From Nostoc sp. 'Lobaria pulmonaria (5183) cyanobiont' (GTDB lineage Bacteria > Cyanobacteriota > Cyanobacteriia > Cyanobacteriales > Nostocaceae), in the NCBI RefSeq assembly GCF_002949795.1, contig NZ_CP026692.1:2043501-2107500 (forward strand): DNA of 64,000 bases, given 5' to 3'. The position numbers and the translations under genes were made by a program. A model generated the notes under the pieces. It was not told the DNA's origin. It made no database searches and was given only the letters and a program-made list of their open reading frames with translations. Positions 1 through 9,575 of the stretch are shown piece after piece. Numbering within the stretch: the stretch's first letter is position 1; each line of letters opens with the position of its first letter.

Positions 1-2
1 AT

Positions 3-608
3 GACTTTCAATATAGATCCGATTTAAATTATATTTTCAACTGGACAGAAGATAAGCTAGCAGAGATTTTTTCTATAGAAGATATTAGGAATCAAATTTT
101 TTGTTCTGGTTGGTTTGCTTCTAAAAAGGGTGTTTTGAACGATGCTAAATTAGCAAATCTATTAGCAAACTTAGAAGCAGGTGAAGCTGATGCACTCGCA
201 TGGGCAGATTCCGATCAAACAGTTCTCAACTATTTAGTTTTACGTAGTGGAATTTCTTACTACAATTACGCCTATCATGATAAAGCTACTGGTTGCCATT
301 GGACTTCTAAATTTGATGTTGTAGATAATATTCTTTATGACCAAGGGCAGAAATTGACATATTTACACTATATGAGTGTATCTTCTTCAGCTTTTACGAG
401 GCTTTGTGGGGGTGAAGATGTTGATATTGCTTACCGCGATGTTTTCTTATATTATCGTTATTTAAAATCACCTGAAAAACGTCCTCAAAGCTTTAAGCGC
501 CCCAGCAAGCTAACACTTCTGCAAAAGTCCACTAGTAGCTTTATTCAACAAAAAATAAACAATATTAAGCTGAAGTATCGCAACTTCAAGCATAGAATTG
601 CTCAATAG
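3..608 (+). CDS. C-terminal part of a glycosyltransferase-like protein (5' end outside window)
   Basis: The frame is open from the first bases of the window to a TAG at 606-608, so about 201 residues of a longer protein are present. A TTG at 135 could act as a start, but the upstream frame reads like protein without a break, so I treat the gene as cut by the window edge. The stretch with SGWFASKKG followed about 45 residues later by SDQTVLNYLV resembles the late part of nucleotide-diphospho-sugar transferases, where a buried F-x-SG-x-F strand precedes a D-Q-x-x-L-N helix. The last 40 residues are Lys/Arg/Ser-rich. Substrate cannot be told. The family call is inference. Confidence 0.6.
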   Translation, partial: DFQYRSDLNYIFNWTEDKLAEIFSIEDIRNQIFCSGWFASKKGVLNDAKLANLLANLEAGEADALAWADSDQTVLNYLVLRSGISYYNYAYHDKATGCHWTSKFDVVDNILYDQGQKLTYLHYMSVSSSAFTRLCGGEDVDIAYRDVFLYYRYLKSPEKRPQSFKRPSKLTLLQKSTSSFIQQKINNIKLKYRNFKHRIAQ

Positions 609-666
609 ACATTCAAGAGAGGTTCAGACTCTCTTGAATTTTAAATTATTAATTTCCTACTCTTTC

Positions 667-1041
667 TTAAGAAAAAGAATCTAAATCTAAAGATTGCATA
701 CCTTCGCGTTCTATAAAGGTCATCATACTTCCCAACTGCAACCAAACTAGCAAACAAGTAAACAGACTAATTGGTAGACCGACTCCCAAAGCCAAGGATG
801 AGGGAAAGCCAAATATCTCTAAACCTGAAGACATAAATAGACAAGTACCGCCTGTTATGCCGATAAATGGTACAAGTAATTGTTTCAGTGAGGAACGTGG
901 CTGAGTATTTTCGGCTCGTTCGCTTGGCCAGTTCTGCACAATTACTTTCAAAGTGCCAGATAATGCTAAACCAGATGTTAATGCAGTCAAAAAGCCAACA
1001 AGTAAAAGAAAATAAGGCGGTTGCAGAGGAAAATAGTACAT
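667..1041 (-). CDS. Small membrane protein, three predicted helices
   Basis: This 124-residue protein is not one I recognise by function. It has three strongly hydrophobic segments (about residues 9-33, 60-84 and 88-112), a charged cytoplasm-like loop between the first two, and a short acidic tail. A longer reading that starts at 1143 would overlap the end of the ABC1 kinase gene by 74 bases; the ATG at 1041 leaves a 28-base gap after the kinase stop and begins just before the first membrane segment, so I prefer it. It is probably cotranscribed with the kinase gene. Confidence 0.6.
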   Translation of the reverse strand: MYYFPLQPPYFLLLVGFLTALTSGLALSGTLKVIVQNWPSERAENTQPRSSLKQLLVPFIGITGGTCLFMSSGLEIFGFPSSLALGVGLPISLFTCLLVWLQLGSMMTFIEREGMQSLDLDSFS

Positions 1042-1069
1042 TAAAACTCCAATTTCTATTAAAGATTTT

Positions 1070-2794
1070 TTACTTTTTATTTGTTGACTGGTTCTCAGCA
1101 AAAGACCCAAGTAATGTCGCTTTTGGCAGGATAGCGGCTGCACCTTCTCTGGATAACTCTGTTAAAATCCCGATCGCTATATTTAATAAACGATCCGGTT
1201 TTAAGTCATCTTTAACCAGGTTCCACAAGCGTTGCACATCTTCGGTGTGCAGGCGGTCATCTTCGGTGAGAGCAAGCACCAACTGTCGCCGGAGAAACTT
1301 GCCTTCTTCGGACATTAAGTATTGGAACCCCATCTGAGCTGTGGGCAATACATCAAAGTTGTTATCACTACGAGCGATCGCAATCAAATTCTCTAACCGT
1401 TGCCACTGAAATTTACCATCTTTGAACAGCACATTCAATAATCGTCGCCGTAATTCCGGCGCTTCTCCTGTCAGCAACCGCCGCGCTATATAGGGATAAC
1501 CCACTTCAACAATTTTGAAATTGGGGTTGAGGCTAAGGGCAATACCTTCTTGGGTAACTAGGGAACGAATAATCAAGGCAAACTTTGCCGGGACTCGGAA
1601 AGGATATTCGTACATCAGTTCCGAAAATTCATCGGTAATAGTTTTGAAGTTAAAATCCTTGACATTTTTGCCAATAGCGTTTCCTAGCACCGCTTCTAAT
1701 GCTGGCACTATCGGGCAAATATTCGTATCTGGAGTCAGAAACCCTAATTTTACAAAGTCTTCGGCTAAGTCGGTATAGTCTTTATTCACCAAATGCACTA
1801 GCGCATCTACCAGTGTTTCTTTGGTGCTTTCTTCCAACTGATCCATCATGCCGAAGTCAATATAAGCCATACGACCATCGGGCACAGCAAACAAATTGCC
1901 AGGATGAGGGTCAGCATGGAAGAAGCCATATTCTAAAAGCTGTTGCAATCCTGATGTCACGCCAATTTGGATGATCGCTTCTGGGTCTAAACCTGCTGCG
2001 CGAATGCGTTGAGTATCCGTCAGCTTAAAGCCGTCAATCCATTCCAGGGTTAAAACGTGTGTATTGGTGTAACGCCAGTAAATACCTGGAACTTTTACTT
2101 GTAGGTCGTTGTGAAAGTTGCTAGCAAATTTTTCGGCGTTGCGACCTTCATTAATATAGTCAATTTCTTCAAATAATTTTATGCCAAACTCATCCACAAT
2201 TAAAGTTAGGTCGTGACCGAGATTTAAAGGCAACCAAGGAGCTAGCCAACCTGCTGCCCAACGCATCAAATATAGGTCACGTGTAATTACCGGGTGTAAG
2301 TTGGGGCGTTGCACCTTTACGGCGACTTCTTCGCCGCTAACCAGACGACCCCGGTAAACTTGACCCAAGCTAGCAGCAGCAACTGGATTAGGTGATAGTT
2401 CGCTAAAACTTTCGTGAATTGGACGGCCTAGTTCGCTTTCGATAATCTGGTAAGCGATCGCATTATCGAAAGGTGGTAACTGATCTTGTAACTTTATCAG
2501 TTCTTCTAAGAAATCTTTGCGTATCAGGTCAGGCCTAGTGGAGAGGGCTTGACCAACTTTAATAAAAGTCGGACCAAGGCGGGTGAGCAGTTCTCGCAAC
2601 TGGATAGCTCGTTTAACCTTGTTCTGCTCAACTCGATCTTGCCACTCGTCCCACTTCAGACTGAGTATAAATCCTGCAAAGGAGAAGATGATTCTCAGCA
2701 GTCGTCCCCAGGCTAGCCAAGGACGGTAACTATAGTAGCGAGCGATCGCATCTGGATTATAGAGTTTTAGTTGAGCAGGTTGATACTGACCCAC
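1070..2794 (-). CDS. ABC1/AarF/UbiB-family atypical kinase
   Basis: This 574-residue protein belongs to the ABC1 (UbiB, ADCK) atypical kinases, which act with quinone and prenyl-lipid metabolism at membranes; cyanobacteria and plastids carry several. The diagnostic elements are in order: KVGQ (79-82, the KxGQ motif), the Ala-rich nucleotide loop AAAS (139-142), the VAVK lysine (160), HADPHPGN (293-300) and IDFG (312-315). The length is usual for the cyanobacterial members. The start is GTG, with GAGG a dozen bases upstream. The C-terminal 150 residues are helical and variable. Which lipid pathway it serves cannot be read from the sequence. Confidence 0.9.
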   Translation of the reverse strand: MGQYQPAQLKLYNPDAIARYYSYRPWLAWGRLLRIIFSFAGFILSLKWDEWQDRVEQNKVKRAIQLRELLTRLGPTFIKVGQALSTRPDLIRKDFLEELIKLQDQLPPFDNAIAYQIIESELGRPIHESFSELSPNPVAAASLGQVYRGRLVSGEEVAVKVQRPNLHPVITRDLYLMRWAAGWLAPWLPLNLGHDLTLIVDEFGIKLFEEIDYINEGRNAEKFASNFHNDLQVKVPGIYWRYTNTHVLTLEWIDGFKLTDTQRIRAAGLDPEAIIQIGVTSGLQQLLEYGFFHADPHPGNLFAVPDGRMAYIDFGMMDQLEESTKETLVDALVHLVNKDYTDLAEDFVKLGFLTPDTNICPIVPALEAVLGNAIGKNVKDFNFKTITDEFSELMYEYPFRVPAKFALIIRSLVTQEGIALSLNPNFKIVEVGYPYIARRLLTGEAPELRRRLLNVLFKDGKFQWQRLENLIAIARSDNNFDVLPTAQMGFQYLMSEEGKFLRRQLVLALTEDDRLHTEDVQRLWNLVKDDLKPDRLLNIAIGILTELSREGAAAILPKATLLGSFAENQSTNKK

Positions 2795-3110
2795 GCCTTT
2801 TTTTGCCTCTTCAACTGAAAAATTTACAATGATTGTTTTTCTCCTGACTCACAAGTTAGTTGCAAGTTCAGGATTGCGGTAGTCTTTTATCTAAAACAAC
2901 TAGAACTCTACCCTTTGGGGATAGTGTTCGAAGCGATTTTAGCCTATATTACTGCCTAGATTTGTTTATCTTTTTCTTAATTATACTTTATAAAACTACA
3001 ACTACTTATCCAACTTTTAGATGATTTTATCTTTTCTTAACTTTAATTTATATAGATATAAACATGTACCTATATATGCAAATTGAAACTCAGTAACCGC
3101 TTACAACATA
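2795..3110. other. Gap between ABC1 kinase and pepN
   Basis: AT-rich and non-coding in all frames. It should hold the promoter of the minus-strand kinase gene, but I see no convincing -35/-10 pair. The only structured element between the two genes is the inverted repeat that follows it. Confidence 0.5.
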
Positions 3111-3145
3111 AAGATCCCCGAATTCTCTTAGAATTCGGGGATCTT
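3111..3145 (-). terminator. Perfect 15-bp stem-loop downstream of pepN
   Basis: AAGATCCCCGAATTC (3111-3125) and its exact reverse complement (3131-3145) enclose a 5-base loop TCTTA. It lies 150 bases after the pepN stop, on the side where pepN transcription would end. There is only a short T stretch after it on either strand, so it could be a bidirectional terminator, an RNA-stabilising hairpin or a dispersed palindromic repeat. Confidence 0.5.
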
Positions 3146-3294
3146 GGTACTATGTTTATTTATACCTGTGATTTCAGTGGAAAATAAAATATTTTATCTG
3201 TCCACAATAAAATTACAGTATCAGCTAAAACCTTGGTAATTGTTAATAGCTTTGCCACAATTACCAATTACCTGCTTTTAATTGTCATGTAGTG

Positions 3295-5916
3295 CTATTT
3301 AGATTTGGCCTCCAAGTTTTCTAAACGGCTTCTCAATTCCTGGTTTTGTTGTTTGAGTTGGTCGAAATCTTCACGCAATTGACGCAGGGTTTTTTCTGAA
3401 CCAATGTTCTTTTGTACCTTGGAAATTTCTTCTTCAGCAGAGCGACGTACACGCCCATCAGCTGTTTGTTCAGCTAGCGATCGCAAAATCCCCACTGCTT
3501 TGGGTGTTTCCATTTGTCCTAATGCTGCGGCTACGGCTACTTGAGTTAAAAAGAAGGTTTCTTTGGCTAGTTCTGTTAATTTTTCTAAAATCCGTTCCAA
3601 ATTAGCCGGACTTTGACCTACAGAAATCTTTCCTAAAGCGCGAATTGTGGCTAAACGTAGTGGTTGTGGTACACCGAGTTTGGTGTATTCGATTAGCAGA
3701 TTTAAAGCTGCTTCTGAGGTTTTGAATTCAGCTAAACCAGCAACTGCCCCACTCCGCACGACTTCATTCCAACCTGCCTTTTCTTCTAAAACAGATTTCA
3801 GCAGCTTTAATACCTTGTCTTCCTTGGGTTTTTCCTCCAAGTTTGCCGATCCGATCGCCCCGATAACACGAGAAGCTGCTGCTTCCACGTAATAACTGGG
3901 ATCGCCTTTTTGCAACAGCCCTCTGACAACTTTATAGCTTTCAGCAGTTTTGAATTGAGTAAATGCTTCCACTACAGATCGTCGCACATAAGCATTTTTA
4001 TCTTTTAACCCAGCAATTAAGCCATCAAAGGCTTGATCTAAATTGATTTGGGCTAGTTGTTTTGCCACTTCCACACGCACACCCCACAATGGGTCATTTT
4101 TTAGCGATGCAGACAGTGCAATGATAGCTTCTAACCCATCTTTTTTCGCCAAAGCTGCTGCTGCATAACTACGCGAAATCGGGTCGGGATCGAATTCTAA
4201 CTGTGCTTTTAACTCCGCGATTGGATATTCCAAAGCTACAGTTTTTAAGTAATTATTTCCAACATCAAAGCTAATAAATTGGGGCTTATTTTCTAGGGGA
4301 AAGTAGAAGCTTTGTTCGCGTTCATTCACCCGGACGGTGAAAGTTTTGAGTGCTGAGAAGGAAGTGCTGAGTTTTCCATTACTCCTGACTTCTTCCTGCT
4401 GGGTATAGCCAAAACCAATAGGTATTTTCAAATCAAACAAATCTTTACTGCCATTTTTATCTTCAGCAGCTTGGGTTTGAGTTACTGTAATTTTTGCTAA
4501 ATTAGCATCCCCATCCCAAGAGTAAGCTACTTTAAAATCGGGATGACCGCCACGATAAACATATTGGTCAAAGAGGAACAAAAGATTACGTCCGGTTGCC
4601 TTTTCAATTGCCCTGAGTAAGTCTACTGTTTCTACAGTTTTATGAGCATTCTCTTGGACAAATGTTTGGATTGCCTGCCAAAATAATTCATCTCCCAATT
4701 GCGCGCGAATCATGTGATAGACACAAGATCCTTTTTCGTAGATGTGGCGATCGTAAAGTTCAATAGCTTCGCGGTAAACGTGCGTTACCATTGGACGGCG
4801 ATAACGGCTGCTATCTTCGCTTAAGTAACGACGAGCTTCCAATAAACGATAGTAAGCTGCTTCTTCTAGACTATATTCCTGTTCTGTCCACATCACCTCA
4901 GAGTAAGAAGCCATCCCTTCTTTAATCCAAGCATGAGACCAATGCTTAATCACCACCAAATCGCCAAACCACTGGTGCGCGAGTTCGTGGACGACTAAAG
5001 CTTCAGTGTTGCGGTTATCTAAGACGGCGCGTTCATCCAGTAAACATCTGTCTGTTAACAGTGTTGTGGAGGTATTTTCCATACCGCCAAAGATGAAGTC
5101 ATCGACGCAAACTTGGGCGTATTTCGGAAAAGGATATGGATAACCATACTTTTGGCTCAAAAATTCGATCATTCGGGGAGTTTTTTCCATGCTGCGTTTA
5201 GCATCTTCCTCCCGTCCCTTTTCTACGTAGTAGGTAACTGGTTTACCATTCCACTCATCCTGAATTTCGGCAAAGTCACCTATTGCCAAAGTCATTAAAT
5301 AGGTAGGATGAACTTGTTGCTGTGACCAATGGTAGATTTTGTAATCACCATCTTCTGTGGTGTTAATCAATTCACCGTTGGAAATCGCCACGAGAGGGTT
5401 AGGAACGCGGACACGAATTTCCGAAGTAGACAGTTGTCCTGGATAGTCAAAGCAGGGAAACCAAAAGCGAGAGTCTTCGTCTTCTCCCTGAGTCCAAACT
5501 TGAGTAGGTTTGTTTGGGTAGTGCTTATCTGGTTGAATAAAATAAATACCGCGTTGCGGTTTTGTCACCGAGTAGGCGATCGCAATCAGCAAGCGTTGAC
5601 CAATCTGGGTTGCCTGAGAAAGTTCGATGGAAAGCTGTTCCCCGTCATAGTCAAAATTTTGTGGCACTTCGTCCACCTGCACAGACTCGATATTTAGGTT
5701 GACAGCATCCAAAGTCAAACGATCAATACCATTACGGATTGGCAAGAGGCTAATGCTACAACTGCCCTGATAGCTTTGCTTGGGAATATCCAAGCTGAGA
5801 TCGAGGAAAATATGCTCTACCTGTCCGGGGCGATCGGGGTTGTAGTGTGGTCTTGCTCCCGGTAACTCAAAAGGTTTGTGTCCGTTATTATCTGTATCAA
5901 AATAAGACTGCGACAT
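3295..5916 (-). CDS. pepN: M1-family aminopeptidase N with C-terminal HEAT repeats
   Basis: This is an 873-residue zinc metallopeptidase of the M1 family, which removes N-terminal amino acids from peptides in the cytoplasm. The substrate-binding motif appears as GGMEN (277-281; GAMEN in most relatives). The zinc site is HELAH (310-314) with the third ligand Glu333 in WIKEG. After the catalytic core (to about 570) the C-terminal third is made of HEAT-like helical repeats, and the final 30 residues form a charged coiled coil. There is no signal peptide. It stands alone, with large gaps on both sides. Confidence 0.93.
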   Translation of the reverse strand: MSQSYFDTDNNGHKPFELPGARPHYNPDRPGQVEHIFLDLSLDIPKQSYQGSCSISLLPIRNGIDRLTLDAVNLNIESVQVDEVPQNFDYDGEQLSIELSQATQIGQRLLIAIAYSVTKPQRGIYFIQPDKHYPNKPTQVWTQGEDEDSRFWFPCFDYPGQLSTSEIRVRVPNPLVAISNGELINTTEDGDYKIYHWSQQQVHPTYLMTLAIGDFAEIQDEWNGKPVTYYVEKGREEDAKRSMEKTPRMIEFLSQKYGYPYPFPKYAQVCVDDFIFGGMENTSTTLLTDRCLLDERAVLDNRNTEALVVHELAHQWFGDLVVIKHWSHAWIKEGMASYSEVMWTEQEYSLEEAAYYRLLEARRYLSEDSSRYRRPMVTHVYREAIELYDRHIYEKGSCVYHMIRAQLGDELFWQAIQTFVQENAHKTVETVDLLRAIEKATGRNLLFLFDQYVYRGGHPDFKVAYSWDGDANLAKITVTQTQAAEDKNGSKDLFDLKIPIGFGYTQQEEVRSNGKLSTSFSALKTFTVRVNEREQSFYFPLENKPQFISFDVGNNYLKTVALEYPIAELKAQLEFDPDPISRSYAAAALAKKDGLEAIIALSASLKNDPLWGVRVEVAKQLAQINLDQAFDGLIAGLKDKNAYVRRSVVEAFTQFKTAESYKVVRGLLQKGDPSYYVEAAASRVIGAIGSANLEEKPKEDKVLKLLKSVLEEKAGWNEVVRSGAVAGLAEFKTSEAALNLLIEYTKLGVPQPLRLATIRALGKISVGQSPANLERILEKLTELAKETFFLTQVAVAAALGQMETPKAVGILRSLAEQTADGRVRRSAEEEISKVQKNIGSEKTLRQLREDFDQLKQQNQELRSRLENLEAKSK

Positions 5917-7007
5917 TGATGCTTACTGACCTTGTAATCCTGAAAAGTCTGGCTGGGTTGGATGTAGTTAAGAAAAATAGCGGTATTTGATGTATTTCCC
6001 AAATCAACAGGGCATTATGGAGGTGAGAACTCCCCTTTGGGATTAGGGGATTAAAATTAATCTCACCCGAACTTCCGAAGATCGGCTACCGATCCTTGGC
6101 TTTTTTCCATATCCCTGCCACATTTACTTTTTCTGATGTTTTGCACTTTTTTGGCATTGAGTCAAGAGTCTCTTGCACCTCGATAGATTCTCATTAAGTA
6201 CAAATACTCCTAATTATTTTTATAACTTTAGGATAGCTTGCTGCTGAACACGCTATTTTGTTTAAAATCAACAGCATATCATTTGCAAATTCGCTCCTCA
6301 TCTGGTTGAAGTATTTTTGAGAGTAATTTTAGACCGCTAATTTGTAAGATTACTAATTTTATCAGTAAATACCAACTGGAGTTGAAACTAAATGCAGCAT
6401 ACCACTTGTGTGAGAGTACAATAACCGATTTCTGTCTCCGTAAAAACTCCCATACTGGCTAGTGTCCGTAAAAGTCGATCGCAGGGAACGCTTGTAGATT
6501 GATGTTGCACTTCTCAAATCCTCTTAACTCCTTTGAAAATCGGCAATTGCGAGCTTGTTTGCTGCATAGATGGACTGCGAGATCCAAGTGCTATAGCAAT
6601 CTTAAATCATTCGTAAACAACGAGATTCCCAACTTTTTAGAGAAGTCAGGAATCTTGACCTTGCAATTTTTACAAATCAGATAGAATTGCTATGTATTTC
6701 ATTTGTAGAAACACCATTTGTAGTGAAAAATCACTTTTAAGTTGGATATTTGCTGATTGAATATCATATTTAACTGAGAAGATTTCTGATTAAGATCCAA
6801 TTAATGATGCATATCAAAAGCAATAATTTTCAGCAAGTAGGAGGTAGATGTGCAGTTTGTCAACGAGTGTGCTGCTAAATCCTTTGGTCATGGGTTAGTC
6901 TAAACTCCAGTAGCGATGGATTAGCGGAAATTACTAATAAATCCGAAAACTCTACAGTGACACTTGTATAAATCTCGGTGACAATCTGAGCAAAAGAGGA
7001 TAATAAA
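5917..7007. other. Long gap, pepN to DUF3352 gene
   Basis: No convincing gene in 1.09 kb. A short frame at 6499-6684 has no ribosome site and no family resemblance. A GATCGG-CTA-CCGATC hairpin at 6080-6094 is followed six bases later by six T residues (6101-6106), a weak plus-strand terminator-like signal with no obvious gene before it. The last 100 bases must hold the DUF3352 promoter, ending in an AGAGGA ribosome site. Confidence 0.45.
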
Positions 7008-8684
7008 ATGCCTGAAAGTAAATCAAAATTTCTCATTCCTGCTGTTGGTGCTGCTGTCGTTGTCGCCGGAAGTATAGCGGCTTATACGTACTTTAAAGGC
7101 CCATCAGGAGGTAGTTCAGACGCTCTAGGCAGTGCTAAAGTAGTACCTTCAACAGCACTGATGGCAACTTATATTACTACTGACTCTCGAACCTGGGCAA
7201 AATTACAGCAGTTTGGCACTCCAGAAGCACAAAAGTTAGTGGCAAAAGGTCTGGAAGATTTCAATCAGCAAATGTTCAGTGACAGTAACGTTTCTTATGA
7301 AAAAGACATAAAGCCTTGGGCTGGTGGTGTGATGATTGCTGTATTGCCACCAAATCCTGTAAAACCAGCACAGTTAAAAGTACCCTCTGGGGCACCTAAT
7401 GTACCAACAAATTTACAGCAGGAATCAAATATCCTGATAGTGGTGGGAATCAAGGACAAACTCAGCGCCTTGAATTTTGCTAACAAATTGAAGTCACAAA
7501 AAGGAGTGAAATTACAGGAATCTGACTATCAAGGTCAAAAAATTGTCGAAACTACACAAAATGGCAAGCCGACGTATAGCGTAGTTTTAAATGATAGTCA
7601 GTTGGTATTAGCCCCCGAAAAGCAAGCTGTAGAAAAAGCAATTGATACGTTTAAGGGACAGTCTTCTTTTGCCAGTAAACAAGGTGCTAGCAGCATTCTT
7701 AAAGGAGTGGATGTTAAAAACAGCCTCGCCCAAATTTATGTACCAGACTATGCCAGTATGATACAGCAATTAACCGCTGTAAATCCGCAGGCAAAGCAGT
7801 TACCCCCACAAACCCTGACACAACTCAAGCAGATAAAATCTGTGGTAGCGGGTGTTGGTGTTGATGATGCGGGAGTGCGGGTAAAAGCGATCGCTAATTT
7901 AGATCCACAATTAAATAAATTTCAGTATCAATCAAGTCCTGGGAATATAGTCGGGCAATTTCCTGCTGATACCTTTGCTCTGATTAGCGGAAATGGTATC
8001 AGCCGTGGTTGGGAAGTGCTGGTAGAGCAGTCAAAAGATTATCCAGAAATGAAGCAAGCTCTCGAACAAGCGCGAGGACAACTGAAATTCGCCAATCTAG
8101 ACTTAGATAAGGATATTTTTGGCTGGATGAATGGAGAATTCGCCTTTGGTGCGATTCCATCAAATCAAGGAGTGTTAGCGAATGTTGGTTTTGGAGGTGC
8201 TTTAGTATTTGATACTAGCGATCGCAAAACTGCCGAAGCCACCTTAACAAAATTGGATACCCTTGCCAAAACCCAACAAATCAACGTCGCCAACAGAAAT
8301 ATCGGTGGTAAAGACGTAACTGAATGGCAAATTCCCCGACAAGGAGCTTTATTGGCACATGGTTGGCTAGATCAAGATACTGTATTTGTAGCTCTTGGTG
8401 GCCCAATTGCTGAGGTTGTTAGCGATCGCAAAAATCCATCTCTCGACACTAGCGACGCTTTCAAAGCCGTGACTGGTTCTTTGCAAAAGCCCAACGGCGG
8501 CTATTTCTATCTAGATATGGATAAAACTAAAACTGTGCCTTTGATCAATAGTTTTGTATCGTCTAACGCCGATACCATCACCATCCTGAATTCCATTCGT
8601 GGTATTGGTTTTACCGCTATTAGTCCTGATAAATCTACTAGTGAATTAGAAATGTTGTTAGCTCTCAAGCCTACTGCAAAGTAG
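7008..8684 (+). CDS. DUF3352-family protein, membrane anchored
   Basis: This 558-residue protein matches the cyanobacterial DUF3352 family, whose function is unknown. An N-terminal hydrophobic segment (about 9-27) follows a short lysine-containing start and probably anchors the protein, with the rest in the periplasm or lumen. The body is a repeated alpha/beta fold with conserved phrases such as KPWAGGVMIAVLP and the late IRGIGFTAISPDK. The start is supported by AGAGGA eight bases upstream of the ATG. It is a single gene; the mscL gene converges on it. Confidence 0.8.
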   Translation: MPESKSKFLIPAVGAAVVVAGSIAAYTYFKGPSGGSSDALGSAKVVPSTALMATYITTDSRTWAKLQQFGTPEAQKLVAKGLEDFNQQMFSDSNVSYEKDIKPWAGGVMIAVLPPNPVKPAQLKVPSGAPNVPTNLQQESNILIVVGIKDKLSALNFANKLKSQKGVKLQESDYQGQKIVETTQNGKPTYSVVLNDSQLVLAPEKQAVEKAIDTFKGQSSFASKQGASSILKGVDVKNSLAQIYVPDYASMIQQLTAVNPQAKQLPPQTLTQLKQIKSVVAGVGVDDAGVRVKAIANLDPQLNKFQYQSSPGNIVGQFPADTFALISGNGISRGWEVLVEQSKDYPEMKQALEQARGQLKFANLDLDKDIFGWMNGEFAFGAIPSNQGVLANVGFGGALVFDTSDRKTAEATLTKLDTLAKTQQINVANRNIGGKDVTEWQIPRQGALLAHGWLDQDTVFVALGGPIAEVVSDRKNPSLDTSDAFKAVTGSLQKPNGGYFYLDMDKTKTVPLINSFVSSNADTITILNSIRGIGFTAISPDKSTSELEMLLALKPTAK

Positions 8685-8839
8685 GGCATTGGGCATGGGG
8701 TATGGGGATTGAATATTTCTCCCTCACTTCCTCATCTCCCACCCTACGGGAAGTTAAAGCTACATCTCCCCCAGTCTTTTTCTTCAATTTTGAATTTTGA
8801 ATTTTGAATTGATTTTTCCCTCATCCCCCCACTCCCCAC

Positions 8840-9271
8840 TTACAAAACTTGATTATTCCGAGTTTCCAAGGTTTGGTTGAGTCTATCCAACGCGCCAGTC
8901 AATCTTTCTTGGGCTACAAGGTTAGGATCTGGCAGAGGTTCATCGGCGACTTCTTCTTGTCTCTTGAATTTTTGTAAGGCTCGAATTGCTACAAATAAAA
9001 CTAAGGCAATGATTACAAAGTCAACTATTGCGCCAAGAAACTCACCAATCTTGATTCCTGGACTAATGGTGATTGTTCTCCAGTCTTTGCCAGCAAAACT
9101 AACCAAGGGATTAATCAATGGCATGATCACATCTTCAACAAAGGAAGTGACAATCTTGCCAAAAGCACCACCAATGATGACAGCGATCGCCAAGTCAACT
9201 ACATTGCCTTTAAGGGCAAAATCTTGAAAATCTTTTAAAAAGCCACTTGCTCTTCTTCTTGCTCTGGCCAT
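8840..9271 (-). CDS. mscL: Large-conductance mechanosensitive channel MscL
   Basis: MscL forms a pentameric pore that opens under membrane tension and releases solutes on osmotic downshock. The first helix is typical (FALKGNVVDLAIAVIIGGAF, with the pore glycines), followed by a periplasmic loop, the second helix (about 78-100) and a cytoplasmic helix rich in charge. I start at the ATG at 9271 (143 residues), because GGAG sits eight bases upstream and family members begin just before the RRRASGFLKDF segment. A start at 9313 would add 14 residues without a ribosome site. Confidence 0.93.
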   Translation of the reverse strand: MARARRRASGFLKDFQDFALKGNVVDLAIAVIIGGAFGKIVTSFVEDVIMPLINPLVSFAGKDWRTITISPGIKIGEFLGAIVDFVIIALVLFVAIRALQKFKRQEEVADEPLPDPNLVAQERLTGALDRLNQTLETRNNQVL

Positions 9272-9575
9272 ATTTGACTCCAATAAGCTTAACTTACTGT
9301 CTATAGATGGCACTCAGCTTTTTGCTATCCCTGTTGAGACAAATGTTGCTAAGTATCAAAATTTTACCAGTCTTGAATAAAATTCCAAAATGTAAACAGC
9401 ATAATTCTCATTTTCTCAGAACTTTGCTGCTCTCCAAATGTCAACCTTCTGTAATATTTGTTGCTTAGGGCAAGCCAAAGGAGGCAGACTGCCGTTATAC
9501 AATTCAATTCATTTCTAGACTGCCGTCCAGCAAGTATGTCATAAGTAGAAAAGGCTGTTAAATGCAAACTGATTT

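Noticed and set aside
1039..1143. Longer N-terminus for the small membrane protein (start at 1143)
   Set aside because: It would overlap the ABC1 kinase coding end by 74 bases, and the extra residues are polar antisense sequence of that gene.
6499..6684. Plus-strand frame of 61 codons in the gap before the DUF3352 gene
   Set aside because: No ribosome site, no protein-like pattern, mixed low-complexity composition.
9364..9567. Minus-strand frame of 67 codons between mscL and the methyltransferase gene
   Set aside because: No ribosome site, no recognisable pattern, and it covers what should be the promoter region of the methyltransferase gene.
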